Under the pieces are notes generated by a model. That model had not been told where the DNA came from and did no database searches. It saw only the letters and a program-made list of their open reading frames with translations. A program made the position numbers and the translations under genes. From NCBI GenBank assembly GCA_038326725.1, contig JBBQKI010000014.1:1-57320 (forward strand): a stretch of DNA of 57,320 bases, given 5' to 3'. Positions 15,984 through 24,497 of the stretch are shown in pieces (the stretch's first letter is position 1; each line of letters begins with the position of its first letter). The stretch is from JBBQKI01 sp038326725 (GTDB lineage Bacteria > Bacteroidota > Bacteroidia > Flavobacteriales > Flavobacteriaceae).

Positions 15984-17516
15984 ATGAAAAATATACTGAA
16001 ATTAACATTGGGCTTGCTCACCATAGGATTAATGGGATGCGAGCCCGAATTTGAAAATGCCGTTACCGATGAAGGGTTTTACAGCAGCGGCACCGCTGAT
16101 TTTTCCAGATTTGTATCCGTGGGAAATTCGTTGACAGCAGGTTATGCAGACAACGCCTTGTATATAACCGGCCAACAAAATTCTTATCCAAATATTATGG
16201 CCCAACAATTTGAATTTGTTGGGGGGGGCGATTTCACCCAACCATTGATGAATGATAACCTCGGCGGTTTGTTGCTAAACGGAACACAAATTGCAAATAA
16301 TCGTTTGGTGCTTTCCATAGATGGGGAAGGCAATGGCACCCCTGTAATTTTGGAAGGCCAGCCTACCACCGATGTGATCAACGGCCCAACCGGACCTTTC
16401 AACAATATGGGAATTCCGGGGGCAAAAAGTTTCCACCTCGTGGCACCGGGATACGGAAATGTTGCCGGAATCCTCAATGGCACTTCCAATCCTTATTTTG
16501 CACGAATTGCTACTTCAGAAAGTGCGAGTATTATTGGGGATGCAATGACATTAAACCCTACTTTTTTTAGTCTTTGGATCGGGAATAATGATATTTTAGC
16601 TTACGCCACTTCAGGCGGAACGGGCATCGATCAAACCGGGAATTTGGATCCAACTACCTACGGTCCGGGCGATATCACTGACCCAAATGTTTTTGCAGCC
16701 GTTTATAGCCAAGAACTTGATGCTATGACCGCAGGGGGAGCAAAAGGTGTAGTGGCCAACATTCCAAACGTTACTTCCATTCCTTTTTTTACAACTGTTC
16801 CGGCCCGAAGTATTCCCTTGGATGCTCCAACAGCTGCAGCCGTAAATGCACAATTTGGTTTGTACAATACTCAAGTACTTCCCGGTTTGGTAGCCGTTGG
16901 TGTTATTTCTGCCGAAGAAGCGGCTTTACGGATGATCAACTTTGAAGCGGGAACAAACTACCCAATAATTACAGATGATTCTTTAACCGATGTTAGCGCG
17001 ATTTTGCAAGGCCCACCATTCAATTTGCCCGAAGCTATTGCCCAACTTTTAGGACAACTGCGTCAAGCCAATGATACTGATCTTGTAGTGTTAATCGCAG
17101 CTTCGGAATTGGGAACCGTTCCGGATCCGGGCAATCCTTCAGGAGTAATCGGGGTTTCTATTCCATTGGAAGATAGGTTGGTTTTAACTGCAACCGAACA
17201 TGGCTTTGTGGCAAATGCCACCCTAGCTTATAATGCCTCTATTCAAGGACTTGCTGCCACCAAAGGCCTTGCTTTTGTAGATGCTAATGCAGCATTGCAA
17301 CAAGTTTCCTCAGGCGGAATAGGATATGATGGCGGGGTGCTTACCTCTACTTTTGGAACCGGGGGAGCTTTTTCTTTGGACGGGGTGCATTTGACGCCTC
17401 GTGGTTATGCCTATGTTGCTAATCTATTTATTGATGCCATAAACGCAGAGTTTGATGCAACTATTCCCAAAGTAAATATTGGGGATTACGGGACCATCAC
17501 GCCGGCAAATAATTAA
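15984..17516 (+). CDS. SGNH/GDSL hydrolase lipoprotein
   Basis: A 510-residue lipoprotein. Lipobox LMGC puts the lipidated Cys at residue 19. Block I reads SVGNSLTAGY, with the nucleophile Ser49 in GNSL rather than GDSL. WIGNND gives the block III Asn, and DGVHLTPRGY near the C-terminus gives the Asp/His of block V. It is longer than simple SGNH esterases because of insertions around residues 60-190 and 300-400. It probably acts on lipid or acyl esters at the cell surface or in the periplasm and is cotranscribed with the FadL gene. A G8 run at 16221-16228 lies inside the intact frame. Confidence 0.85.
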   Translation: MKNILKLTLGLLTIGLMGCEPEFENAVTDEGFYSSGTADFSRFVSVGNSLTAGYADNALYITGQQNSYPNIMAQQFEFVGGGDFTQPLMNDNLGGLLLNGTQIANNRLVLSIDGEGNGTPVILEGQPTTDVINGPTGPFNNMGIPGAKSFHLVAPGYGNVAGILNGTSNPYFARIATSESASIIGDAMTLNPTFFSLWIGNNDILAYATSGGTGIDQTGNLDPTTYGPGDITDPNVFAAVYSQELDAMTAGGAKGVVANIPNVTSIPFFTTVPARSIPLDAPTAAAVNAQFGLYNTQVLPGLVAVGVISAEEAALRMINFEAGTNYPIITDDSLTDVSAILQGPPFNLPEAIAQLLGQLRQANDTDLVVLIAASELGTVPDPGNPSGVIGVSIPLEDRLVLTATEHGFVANATLAYNASIQGLAATKGLAFVDANAALQQVSSGGIGYDGGVLTSTFGTGGAFSLDGVHLTPRGYAYVANLFIDAINAEFDATIPKVNIGDYGTITPANN

Positions 17517-17541
17517 ATTTTTTTTAGTTCCTTTTCTAAAG

Positions 17542-17574
17542 AACCGCTTCATTCTTACTTTGAAGCGGTTTTTT
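17542..17574 (+). terminator. Terminator after the FadL-lipase pair
   Basis: Hairpin with arms AACCGCTTCA (17542-17551) and TGAAGCGGTT (17561-17570), followed by T residues. Confidence 0.88.
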
Positions 17575-17642
17575 AGTGTTAAACAGTTTTCCCTTTTTCT
17601 TATTTATGAATCAAAGGATTCATTGAAATACGATTTTGAATA

Positions 17643-17674
17643 TTTGTGGGCTTATTTTAAAAACCATATTTTTG
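17643..17674 (+). promoter_or_regulatory. Promoter of tig (TTTG-N20-TATTTTTG)
   Basis: TTTG at 17643-17646 and TATTTTTG at 17667-17674 are separated by 20 bases, a full match to the Bacteroidota housekeeping promoter. A start site near 17680 would give a leader of about 28 bases before the tig ATG at 17708. Confidence 0.75.
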
Positions 17675-17707
17675 CACCCCAATTTCAAAGGGTAAATCTT
17701 CAAAATA

Positions 17708-19027
17708 ATGAACGTTACAAAAAAAGATATTGATTCACTGAATGCCGTGGTTGCGGTCGAAATTTCAAAAAGTGATTATTCACCAAAAGTTGAAAAAGTT
17801 TTGGAGAACTACCGGAAAACTGCTAAAATTCCTGGTTTTCGCCCAGGTCATGTGCCCATGGGAATGGTAAAAAAACAATATGGGAAAGCAGTGTTGCTCG
17901 AAGAAGTGAATAAAATGCTTCAAGATGCCTTGCAGAAATTCCTGATTGAAGAAAAATTGGAAGTGCTGGGCAACCCGTTACCAAAAAATGAAATGGATAT
18001 CGATTGGAACGGAGATGATTTTACTTTCGAATTCGAACTTGGGCTTGCGCCAAAATTTGAAGTGGATTTGCAGGCAAAAACAATAACCCATTATAACATT
18101 GTTGCCGATGATGAAATGCTTGGAAAGCAAGTTAAAACCATCCGTAAGCAATACGGGAAATTGATTTCCAAAAACAGTGTTGAAAAAGGCGATGAGATTA
18201 CTGGGAATTTTACTTCTTCCGAAAAAAATATCAATAAAAAAACCACTTTTTCCCTCGATTTAATTGAAGGAAAAGAACAACAATCTGCCCTAATCGGCGC
18301 AAAAGTTGGCGATACCGTAACCTTGCAAACCAAGGGAATGTTCGCCGATGATCACGATAATCAAAAACTTTTTGGTGTAGCTCACGATGAAGCCCACGGT
18401 TTGGACGTGGAGGTTGTTTTGAAGATTGAAGAGGTAAACACCCGCGAACTGGCGGAATTGAATCAGGAATTGTTCGATAAATTATTTGGCGAAGGTGAAG
18501 TAACTTCGGAAAAAGAATTGAAAGCAAAAATAAAGGAAGATGCCGAAAAGCAATTTGCACAACAAAGCGATCAAAAACTTTTGAACGATGTGGTGGAATC
18601 GTTGATAGAAAACACAAAATTTGATTTACCGGATACTTTTCTTCAACGTTGGATACAGCTTTCGAGCGAAAACCCCACTACCGAAGAAGAAGCAAAAATA
18701 GAATATGAACGCAGCAAAAAAGGGCTTCGCTACCAATTGATTGAAGGAAAGTTACGAAATGAGAACAAGCTACAAGTAACTTTTGAAGAACTAAAAAACT
18801 ATTCCCGGACCATGATAAAAGGACAAATGGCGCAATTTGGTCAAATGGATCCTTCGGATGAAGAACTAGATTCAATCACGGCCCGCATTCTTAAAAATGA
18901 AGAAGAGATAAAGCGCTTGAGCGAACAAATGAATTCTGAAAAGCTGCTTCAATTTTTTAAAGAAAACGCAAAATTGAAGCCACAGGAAATTACCTATGAA
19001 AAATTCATCAAGGAAGCCTATCATTAA
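17708..19027 (+). CDS. tig: Trigger factor
   Basis: A 439-residue ribosome-associated chaperone. The N-terminal ribosome-binding domain holds the signature KIPGFRPGHVPMGMVKKQYG (family GFRxGxxP). A central FKBP-like region (about 150-240) appears degenerate, as is usual in Bacteroidota. The C-terminal helical arms (about 250-439) follow. It binds nascent chains at the exit tunnel and delays misfolding. It is placed directly before clpP and clpX, the classic tig-clpP-clpX order, with a hairpin terminator between tig and clpP. Confidence 0.94.
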   Translation: MNVTKKDIDSLNAVVAVEISKSDYSPKVEKVLENYRKTAKIPGFRPGHVPMGMVKKQYGKAVLLEEVNKMLQDALQKFLIEEKLEVLGNPLPKNEMDIDWNGDDFTFEFELGLAPKFEVDLQAKTITHYNIVADDEMLGKQVKTIRKQYGKLISKNSVEKGDEITGNFTSSEKNINKKTTFSLDLIEGKEQQSALIGAKVGDTVTLQTKGMFADDHDNQKLFGVAHDEAHGLDVEVVLKIEEVNTRELAELNQELFDKLFGEGEVTSEKELKAKIKEDAEKQFAQQSDQKLLNDVVESLIENTKFDLPDTFLQRWIQLSSENPTTEEEAKIEYERSKKGLRYQLIEGKLRNENKLQVTFEELKNYSRTMIKGQMAQFGQMDPSDEELDSITARILKNEEEIKRLSEQMNSEKLLQFFKENAKLKPQEITYEKFIKEAYH

Positions 19028-19051
19028 TTACCCCATAAAATAGTTATCTTT

Positions 19052-19086
19052 GGCGTTGTGTTTTTATAAGGAACCAACGCCTTTTT
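19052..19086 (+). terminator. Terminator between tig and clpP
   Basis: Hairpin with arms GGCGTTG (19052-19058) and CAACGCC (19075-19081), followed by five T. A TAnnTTTG-like TATCTTTG at 19045-19052 touches its 5' arm and might be a clpP promoter, so the hairpin could also act in a clpP leader. Confidence 0.75.
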
Positions 19087-19152
19087 ATTTCAGTTAAAAC
19101 ATAAAATTTTTTAACCGAAATTGTTATTTAAATAAAAAATCTAATAAAATTT

Positions 19153-19827
19153 ATGGATTACGGAAAAGAGTTTAAAAACTTTGCTATAAATGACCAGGGC
19201 GTCAGCGGGATGTATTACGACAAAATCGTGAGCAGTATGTACCCTACCAACCTAACCCCGAACATTATCGAAGAACGCCAATTGAACGCTGTTTCGATGG
19301 ACGTTTTTTCCCGTTTGATGATGGACCGGATCATCTTTTTGGGCACGGGCATCAATGACCAAGTAGCGAACATCGTACAAGCACAGTTGCTTTTTTTGAC
19401 CAGTACCGATGCTTCCCGGGACATACAGATTTATATCAATTCCCCCGGTGGCAGTGTTTATGCCGGATTGGGAATTTATGATACAATGCAATTTATAAAA
19501 CCAGATGTGGCCACCATTTGCACGGGAATGGCAGCATCTATGGCCGCAGTGCTTTTATGTGCGGGCGAAAAAGGAAAACGCAGTGGGTTGACGCATTCGC
19601 GCGTTATGATCCACCAGCCTTTGGGCGGTGCCCAAGGCCAAGCCAGCGATATTGAAATTACAGCACGGGAAATCATTACCCTAAAATCGGAACTGTACAA
19701 AATCATTGCCCACCACACGGGGCAATCCTACGAAAAAGTAAATGAAGATAGCGACAGGGATTATTGGATGAAAGCCGATAAAGCTTTGGAGTATGGGATG
19801 ATCGATGAAATATTGATGAAAGCATAG
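19153..19827 (+). CDS. clpP: ATP-dependent Clp protease proteolytic subunit
   Basis: A 224-residue serine peptidase. The catalytic triad is visible: Ser129 in TGMAASMAAV, His154 in VMIHQPLGG and Asp203 in SDRDYWM. The structural block IQIYINSPGGSVYAGLGIYD is intact. ClpP forms a double heptamer that degrades proteins fed by ClpX, encoded 21 bases downstream. The N-terminal 30 residues are longer than the E. coli mature form and may contain a processed propeptide. Confidence 0.96.
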   Translation: MDYGKEFKNFAINDQGVSGMYYDKIVSSMYPTNLTPNIIEERQLNAVSMDVFSRLMMDRIIFLGTGINDQVANIVQAQLLFLTSTDASRDIQIYINSPGGSVYAGLGIYDTMQFIKPDVATICTGMAASMAAVLLCAGEKGKRSGLTHSRVMIHQPLGGAQGQASDIEITAREIITLKSELYKIIAHHTGQSYEKVNEDSDRDYWMKADKALEYGMIDEILMKA

Positions 19828-19848
19828 TTTGGTTTTAAGAATAAAATT

Positions 19849-21081
19849 ATGGCTAAAGAAGTTTTAGAATGCTCGTTTTGTGGCCGAAAAAAAGCCGAGA
19901 CAAATTTGCTAATTGCAGGTTTGGATGCACATATTTGCGATAAATGCATTGAACAGGCTCACGGCATTGTTGCCGAAGAAGCATTGCATTCAACCAATAC
20001 CGAGCTGAACCAAGACCTGATGCTGAAAAAGCCCAAAATGATCAAAGCTTTTTTAGATGAATATGTAATTGGGCAGGAACACACAAAAAAAGTAATGTCC
20101 GTAGCCGTTTATAACCACTACAAACGCTTACTTCAACCCAAAACAAATGACGATATTGAAATTCAAAAAAGCAATATCATTATTGTAGGTCAAACCGGCA
20201 CCGGAAAAACCTTGATTGCAAAAACCATTGCCAAAATGCTCAACGTGCCTCTTGCCATAGTGGACGCCACCGTATTAACCGAAGCGGGATATGTGGGCGA
20301 AGACGTTGAAAGCATTCTTACCCGTCTGCTTCAGGCCGCGGATTATAACCTTGAAAAGGCAGAAAATGGGATTGTTTTTATTGATGAAATAGATAAAATT
20401 GCACGAAAAAGTGATAATCCCTCCATAACCCGCGATGTTAGTGGGGAAGGAGTACAGCAAGCATTATTAAAACTTTTGGAAGGAACCGTGGTAAACGTTC
20501 CGCCCAAAGGAGGACGAAAACATCCCGATCAAAAATTTATAGAAGTTAACACAGAAAATATTTTGTTCATTGCAGGCGGTGCTTTTGATGGTATTGAAAG
20601 GCACATTTCCAAACGCTTGAACATGCAGGCCATAGGTTTTAGTGCGGCCCTGCGTGAAAACTCGATGGTGATGGAGGATATGTTGATGTACATCATCCCA
20701 AAAGATTTAAAGGATTACGGTTTGATCCCTGAAATTATAGGCCGACTGCCCGTATTGACATATATGAACCCGTTGGATGTAAAAACCCTTCGTGCCATTT
20801 TAACCGAACCAAAAAATGCCATCATCAAACAATATCAAAAACTCTTCGAGATGGATGGCATCAATTTTAAAATTACCGACGAAGCATTGGATTATATTGT
20901 TGAACAAGCCATCGAATATAAATTGGGGGCACGGGGTTTACGTTCCCTCTGCGAAGCAGTTTTAACGGATGCCATGTTCAGTATGCCCGGAACAAATAAA
21001 AAAAACCTGCTTGTAACCAAGGAATACGCCATAGAAAAACTTAATAAATCAACGCTCCAAAAGTTGAAGGCAGTTTCTTAA
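19849..21081 (+). CDS. clpX: ATP-dependent Clp protease ATP-binding subunit ClpX
   Basis: A 410-residue AAA+ unfoldase. The N-terminal zinc-binding domain has Cys8, Cys11, Cys30 and Cys33 (CSFCGRKK; HICDKCIEQA). Walker A is GQTGTGKT at about 114-121 and Walker B is IVFIDEIDKIA. The ClpP-docking and sensor-2 regions appear complete (YKLGARGLRSL). ClpX recognises tagged substrates, unfolds them and feeds ClpP. The gene is cotranscribed with clpP. Confidence 0.96.
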   Translation: MAKEVLECSFCGRKKAETNLLIAGLDAHICDKCIEQAHGIVAEEALHSTNTELNQDLMLKKPKMIKAFLDEYVIGQEHTKKVMSVAVYNHYKRLLQPKTNDDIEIQKSNIIIVGQTGTGKTLIAKTIAKMLNVPLAIVDATVLTEAGYVGEDVESILTRLLQAADYNLEKAENGIVFIDEIDKIARKSDNPSITRDVSGEGVQQALLKLLEGTVVNVPPKGGRKHPDQKFIEVNTENILFIAGGAFDGIERHISKRLNMQAIGFSAALRENSMVMEDMLMYIIPKDLKDYGLIPEIIGRLPVLTYMNPLDVKTLRAILTEPKNAIIKQYQKLFEMDGINFKITDEALDYIVEQAIEYKLGARGLRSLCEAVLTDAMFSMPGTNKKNLLVTKEYAIEKLNKSTLQKLKAVS

Positions 21082-21091
21082 ATTCCTTTAA

Positions 21092-21301
21092 AAAAAACCC
21101 ATTACCAATACGCAAAATGAAACACCCGCAATTGGAGCAATTATTTATGATATGTTTGGGCAGGAAAAAACCTCAAGGCAGATTATAGATAATAACTCCA
21201 TAACTCTTGACGTTTTTAATATACCTGAAGGTATTTATATTTTAAAAATTACAGGAAACAACGGAATTTTGGTAACAAAACACATAAGTATAGAAAAATA
21301 A
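21092..21301 (+). pseudogene. Orphan T9SS type A sorting tail (remnant)
   Basis: This short stretch has no start codon but reads as a Por secretion tail: IIYDMFGQEKTSRQI, then SITLDVFNIPEGIYILKITG, then VTKHISIEK and a stop. Such tails are the last 70-80 residues of secreted proteins and never stand alone. A stop codon lies just before it, in a frame different from clpX. It is best read as the 3' remnant of a secreted-protein gene whose body has been deleted. It sits directly before two broken lipoprotein genes. Confidence 0.72.
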
Positions 21302-21318
21302 TTTTTTTAAAAAAGAAG

Positions 21319-21896
21319 ATGAAAATAAAGATGATTTTAAAATTACTATTTATATTCTCGTTAGTATTGTCAAGCTGCAATAAAGATGATGCTACTGATG
21401 ATGACCAAGGGTGCGTAAAAGATGAAAATTATTTTGAGGCAACATTTGACGGCCAAACCATAGAGCCCTATTATGTTCAAGGGGGGGGGTTGGACTATAT
21501 ACTTTGAACCTACAAAGATGTTCTCCGGATGATAATTCTTGGATATTATCAGTAAACACAGAAAATGGTATAAATTTTTATGTTTATCTTGTGGAAATTA
21601 TGGAAATCGGAACTTATTCAATTACAATAGGTAATCCCGATCATACATCAATCTCTTGTGCTGAAGTAACTTCATTATTTATTGAAGATGAAGCCACAAA
21701 TTCTTATACCTTCATCAGTTCCTCCAGTGGAACAATTGAAATCACGGAATATGATAGTGGTTCTGGGATATTGGTGGGCACGTTTACGTGTGAAATGGTA
21801 AGTACGGCCGATCCCTCGGTAAAAAAGACCATAACCGGGGAGTTTAATTTAAATAAATCTACATTAGATAATACCCAAAAACCTTGTTGGCTGTAA
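21319..21896 (+). pseudogene. Lipoprotein gene frameshifted at a G9 tract
   Basis: The first part (21319-21507) encodes a lipoprotein start: MKIKMILKLLFIFSLVLSSC, then NKDDATDDDQGCVKDENYFE. It runs into nine G at 21481-21489 and stops soon after. The remainder is open in another frame to 21896 (SWILSVNTENGINFYVYLVE ... GEFNLNKSTLD). Ten G would fuse both halves into about 192 residues. The composite resembles the DUF6252-like group of secreted Bacteroidota lipoproteins, though that match is weak. It could be a true pseudogene, a slip-strand phase-variable gene in its off state, or a base-calling error in the homopolymer. Confidence 0.72.
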
Positions 21897-21897
21897 T

Positions 21898-22053
21898 ATG
21901 AAAAGAACAATGTTATTAAAAATGGTTATTGTCTGTACTCTTATATTGTCCAGTTGCAACAAGGATGACAATAATAAAGATGATCAAGGTTGCATCAAGG
22001 ATGAGAATTTTTTGAAGCAATTTAATAGCCAAATCATGAAACCGATTCGGTAA
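21898..22053 (+). pseudogene. Truncated tandem copy of the preceding lipoprotein gene
   Basis: This 51-codon ORF starts MKRTMLLKMVIVCTLILSSC and continues NKDDNNKDDQGCIKDENF, closely matching residues around the lipobox of the gene just upstream (SSCNKDD...DDQGC.KDEN). After DENF a small deletion shifts the frame and it stops at 22051-22053. The bases after the shift (GCAATTTAATAGCCAAA) still resemble the parent's GCAACATTTGACGGCCAAA. It is a decayed partial duplication. The 66 bases to the GH3 stop show nothing else. Confidence 0.72.
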
Positions 22054-22119
22054 AGCATATCTTTTCAATATTTCTGATTTCACTTGGAAATGGCCACACC
22101 AATGAAGGTCCATAACATT

Positions 22120-23646
22120 TCATGAAACCGTAACGGAATTCATTTCCAAAAGCTCGCTCAGGTAATCACGGGTGTTGGAAAGCCTCGGCACTTTATGCTG
22201 GCCACCCAGTTTGTTTTTTTTCTTAAGCCAGTCATAAAACAATCCTTTGCGGCCAATATGTAATTTTGGGGCATTTAAGGTTGTGTTGTTAAATCTTTTG
22301 GCCTCATAATCACTGTTGAGGTCCTGAAGCGAATTGTCCAAAATTTCAATAAAGTAGTTGATATTTTTGGGGGGACTTTTAAACTCGATGATCCATTCGT
22401 GGGCACCTTTTTCCTTTCCTTCCATAAAAATGGGGGCGGCGGTATAATCCACTATTTCTGAATTTGTGAGGTTGCTGGCATTTCTCAATGCGGCCTCGGC
22501 ATTTTCAATTATCAACTCTTCCCCAAAAACATTGATGTGGTGCTTTGTGCGCCCGCTCACTTTTATCCGATAAGGATTTATAGAGGTAAAACGAACCGTA
22601 TCGCCAATTTTATAACGCCATAAACCTGCGTTGGTAGTTATGATTATGGCATAATTCTTATTTTGCTCAACTTCGTTAAGGGGGATAATTTTTTCATTCG
22701 GGGTGCCAAATGTTTCCATTGGAATGAATTCATAAAAAATCCCATAATCCAACATTAGTAACAATTCCTGGCTTTCGTTTCGATCTTGAATGGCGAAAAA
22801 ACCTTCCGAAGCATTGTAGATTTCATAATACCTGAAACCATCTTTAGGCAAAATATTTTGATACTGTTTAAAATAAGGTTCAAAACTTACCCCCCCATGA
22901 AAATAAACTTCGAGGTTCGGCCAAACCTCAAAAAGGTTTTGTTTGCCTGTGGTTTCCATAACGGTGTTGAGCAAAACCAACATCCACGAAGGCACCCCGG
23001 CAAGGCTGGTCACGTTTTCCTTTATGGTCTCGTTCACGATGGCCTGCATTTTTATTTCCCAATCTCCCATCAACGAAATTTCATTGCTCGGTGTACTACT
23101 GAATTCGGCCCATAGCGGCATATTGTCGATCAAGATTGCGGAAAGGTCACCGAAGACGGTGCCGTTTTTTTCATAAAGCTCTTTGCTTCCGCCCAACCGC
23201 AAACTTTTTCCCACAAATAATTGCGAATTTTCGTTGTTGTTAAGGTATAAACAAAGCAAATCTTTACTTCCCGCAAAATGGCAATCTTCCAAAGAATCGG
23301 TGGTTACGGGTATAAATTTGCTTTTTGCATTGGTAGTGCCGCTGGATTTTGCAAACCATTTTATGGGTGTGGGCCAAAAAATATTCTGCTCCCCTTTTCG
23401 GGCACGCTCAATGAAAGGCTCAAATTCTTCGTAAGTTGAAACCGGAATTCGGTTCGAGAAATCCCGATACGTCTTTATACTTGCAAAATCATAAAGCTTC
23501 CCCATTTCGGTGTTCTTTGCCTTTTGAAGAAGGTTGTGCAGCAGCTCTTCCTGAACCTCAATGGGGTACTTCAAAAACAGGTCGATTTGGTGGAACCTCT
23601 TTTTCAAAAACCACGATGCTATTGAATTTACAATGGGGATGGCCAT
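22120..23646 (-). CDS. GH3 auxin-responsive promoter family protein
   Basis: A 508-residue adenylate-forming enzyme of the GH3 family. The ATP/AMP-binding motif is seen in WFAKSSGTTNAKSKFIPVT. YEIYNASEGFFAIQDRNE corresponds to the second adenylation motif, and LWRYKIGDTVRFTS and YRIKVSGRTKHHINVFGEEL match the later motifs. Plant GH3 proteins join amino acids to hormone acids. Bacterial members are common in Bacteroidota with unknown acyl substrates. No signal peptide. A run of seven C at about 22889 lies inside the intact frame. It is divergent from the DUF2797 gene. Confidence 0.88.
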   Translation of the reverse strand: MAIPIVNSIASWFLKKRFHQIDLFLKYPIEVQEELLHNLLQKAKNTEMGKLYDFASIKTYRDFSNRIPVSTYEEFEPFIERARKGEQNIFWPTPIKWFAKSSGTTNAKSKFIPVTTDSLEDCHFAGSKDLLCLYLNNNENSQLFVGKSLRLGGSKELYEKNGTVFGDLSAILIDNMPLWAEFSSTPSNEISLMGDWEIKMQAIVNETIKENVTSLAGVPSWMLVLLNTVMETTGKQNLFEVWPNLEVYFHGGVSFEPYFKQYQNILPKDGFRYYEIYNASEGFFAIQDRNESQELLLMLDYGIFYEFIPMETFGTPNEKIIPLNEVEQNKNYAIIITTNAGLWRYKIGDTVRFTSINPYRIKVSGRTKHHINVFGEELIIENAEAALRNASNLTNSEIVDYTAAPIFMEGKEKGAHEWIIEFKSPPKNINYFIEILDNSLQDLNSDYEAKRFNNTTLNAPKLHIGRKGLFYDWLKKKNKLGGQHKVPRLSNTRDYLSELLEMNSVTVS

Positions 23647-23692
23647 ATTTTTTCTACTATCTTTATGTTATAAAAATAAGATTTTTCTTCCT

Positions 23693-24487
23693 ATGAATTA
23701 CCAAGGGGTTTTAACAAAAATGCTAACCGAAAATGGTTCCCCCATTCAATATTACCTGGTTTTCGAGAACGATTTCCTCAATGTCAACCAATTGCTGAAT
23801 AAACAAGTTTCCCTGACTTTTCTGAAATATAAATGCCTTAATTGTTATTTGGAGAAAAAAATTTATCGACAGGGTTATTGCTACGACTGTTTTTACAAAA
23901 TACCGCAAGCAGCGGACTGGATCATCCGGCCGGAATTGAGTACGGCTCATCTCGAGAAAGAAGATCGGGACCTCGAATATGAAAAAAAAATACAACTGCA
24001 GCCCCACGTGGTTTATCTCGCCAATAGTAGTAATGTTAAAATTGGGGTGACACGGAAAACGCAAATCCCCACCCGTTGGATAGATCAAGGGGCGCATGAA
24101 GCAATTGAAATCGTGGAAGTGCCGAACCGTTATTTGGCAGGTATTACGGAGGTTGCCCTGAAAAATTTCGTGAGCGATAAAACAAATTGGCGCAACATGA
24201 TTAAAAATGAAATTAAAGACGAAAACCTTGAAACTTGGCGGGAAAACCTGAAAATTCATATCCCGGAGGTAGCCTTGCCCTATTATATCGAGAATAATAA
24301 AGAAACCCATTTGGAATTTCCCGTATTGCAATATCCGAAAAGCCCAAAAACATTAAATCTTTTAAAATCTCCTTTTTACGAAGGAATTCTAAAAGGAATA
24401 AAAGGGCAATATTTATTGTTTGAAGACGAAACGGTTTTCAATATTCGAGGGAATGAGGGTTTGGTGGTGGGCATTTCAATATCATAA
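23693..24487 (+). CDS. DUF2797 domain-containing protein
   Basis: A 264-residue cytoplasmic protein of the DUF2797 family. Two CxxC-like pairs form a likely zinc site (CLNCYLEK and GYCYDCFYK, about residues 46-66). The rest includes HVVYLANSSNVKIGVTRKTQ, recalling a GIY-YIG-like strand pattern, and QIPTRWIDQGAHEAI. I see no clear catalytic evidence beyond that. The frame is open upstream to 23561, but that part overlaps GH3 on the other strand. The ATG at 23693 starts the conserved region. folK-dNK follows 10 bases later. Confidence 0.82.
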   Translation: MNYQGVLTKMLTENGSPIQYYLVFENDFLNVNQLLNKQVSLTFLKYKCLNCYLEKKIYRQGYCYDCFYKIPQAADWIIRPELSTAHLEKEDRDLEYEKKIQLQPHVVYLANSSNVKIGVTRKTQIPTRWIDQGAHEAIEIVEVPNRYLAGITEVALKNFVSDKTNWRNMIKNEIKDENLETWRENLKIHIPEVALPYYIENNKETHLEFPVLQYPKSPKTLNLLKSPFYEGILKGIKGQYLLFEDETVFNIRGNEGLVVGISIS

Positions 24488-24497
24488 ATTTGTTTAA

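Noticed and set aside
23561..23692. N-terminal extension of the DUF2797 protein
   Set aside because: It would overlap the GH3 start on the other strand and has a Trp/Phe-rich sequence unlike the family. The ATG at 23693 begins the conserved part.
23723..24331. Minus-strand ORF of 202 codons opposite the DUF2797 gene
   Set aside because: No domain, no promoter and full overlap with a gene that has CxxC pairs and a good start. Considered a shadow.
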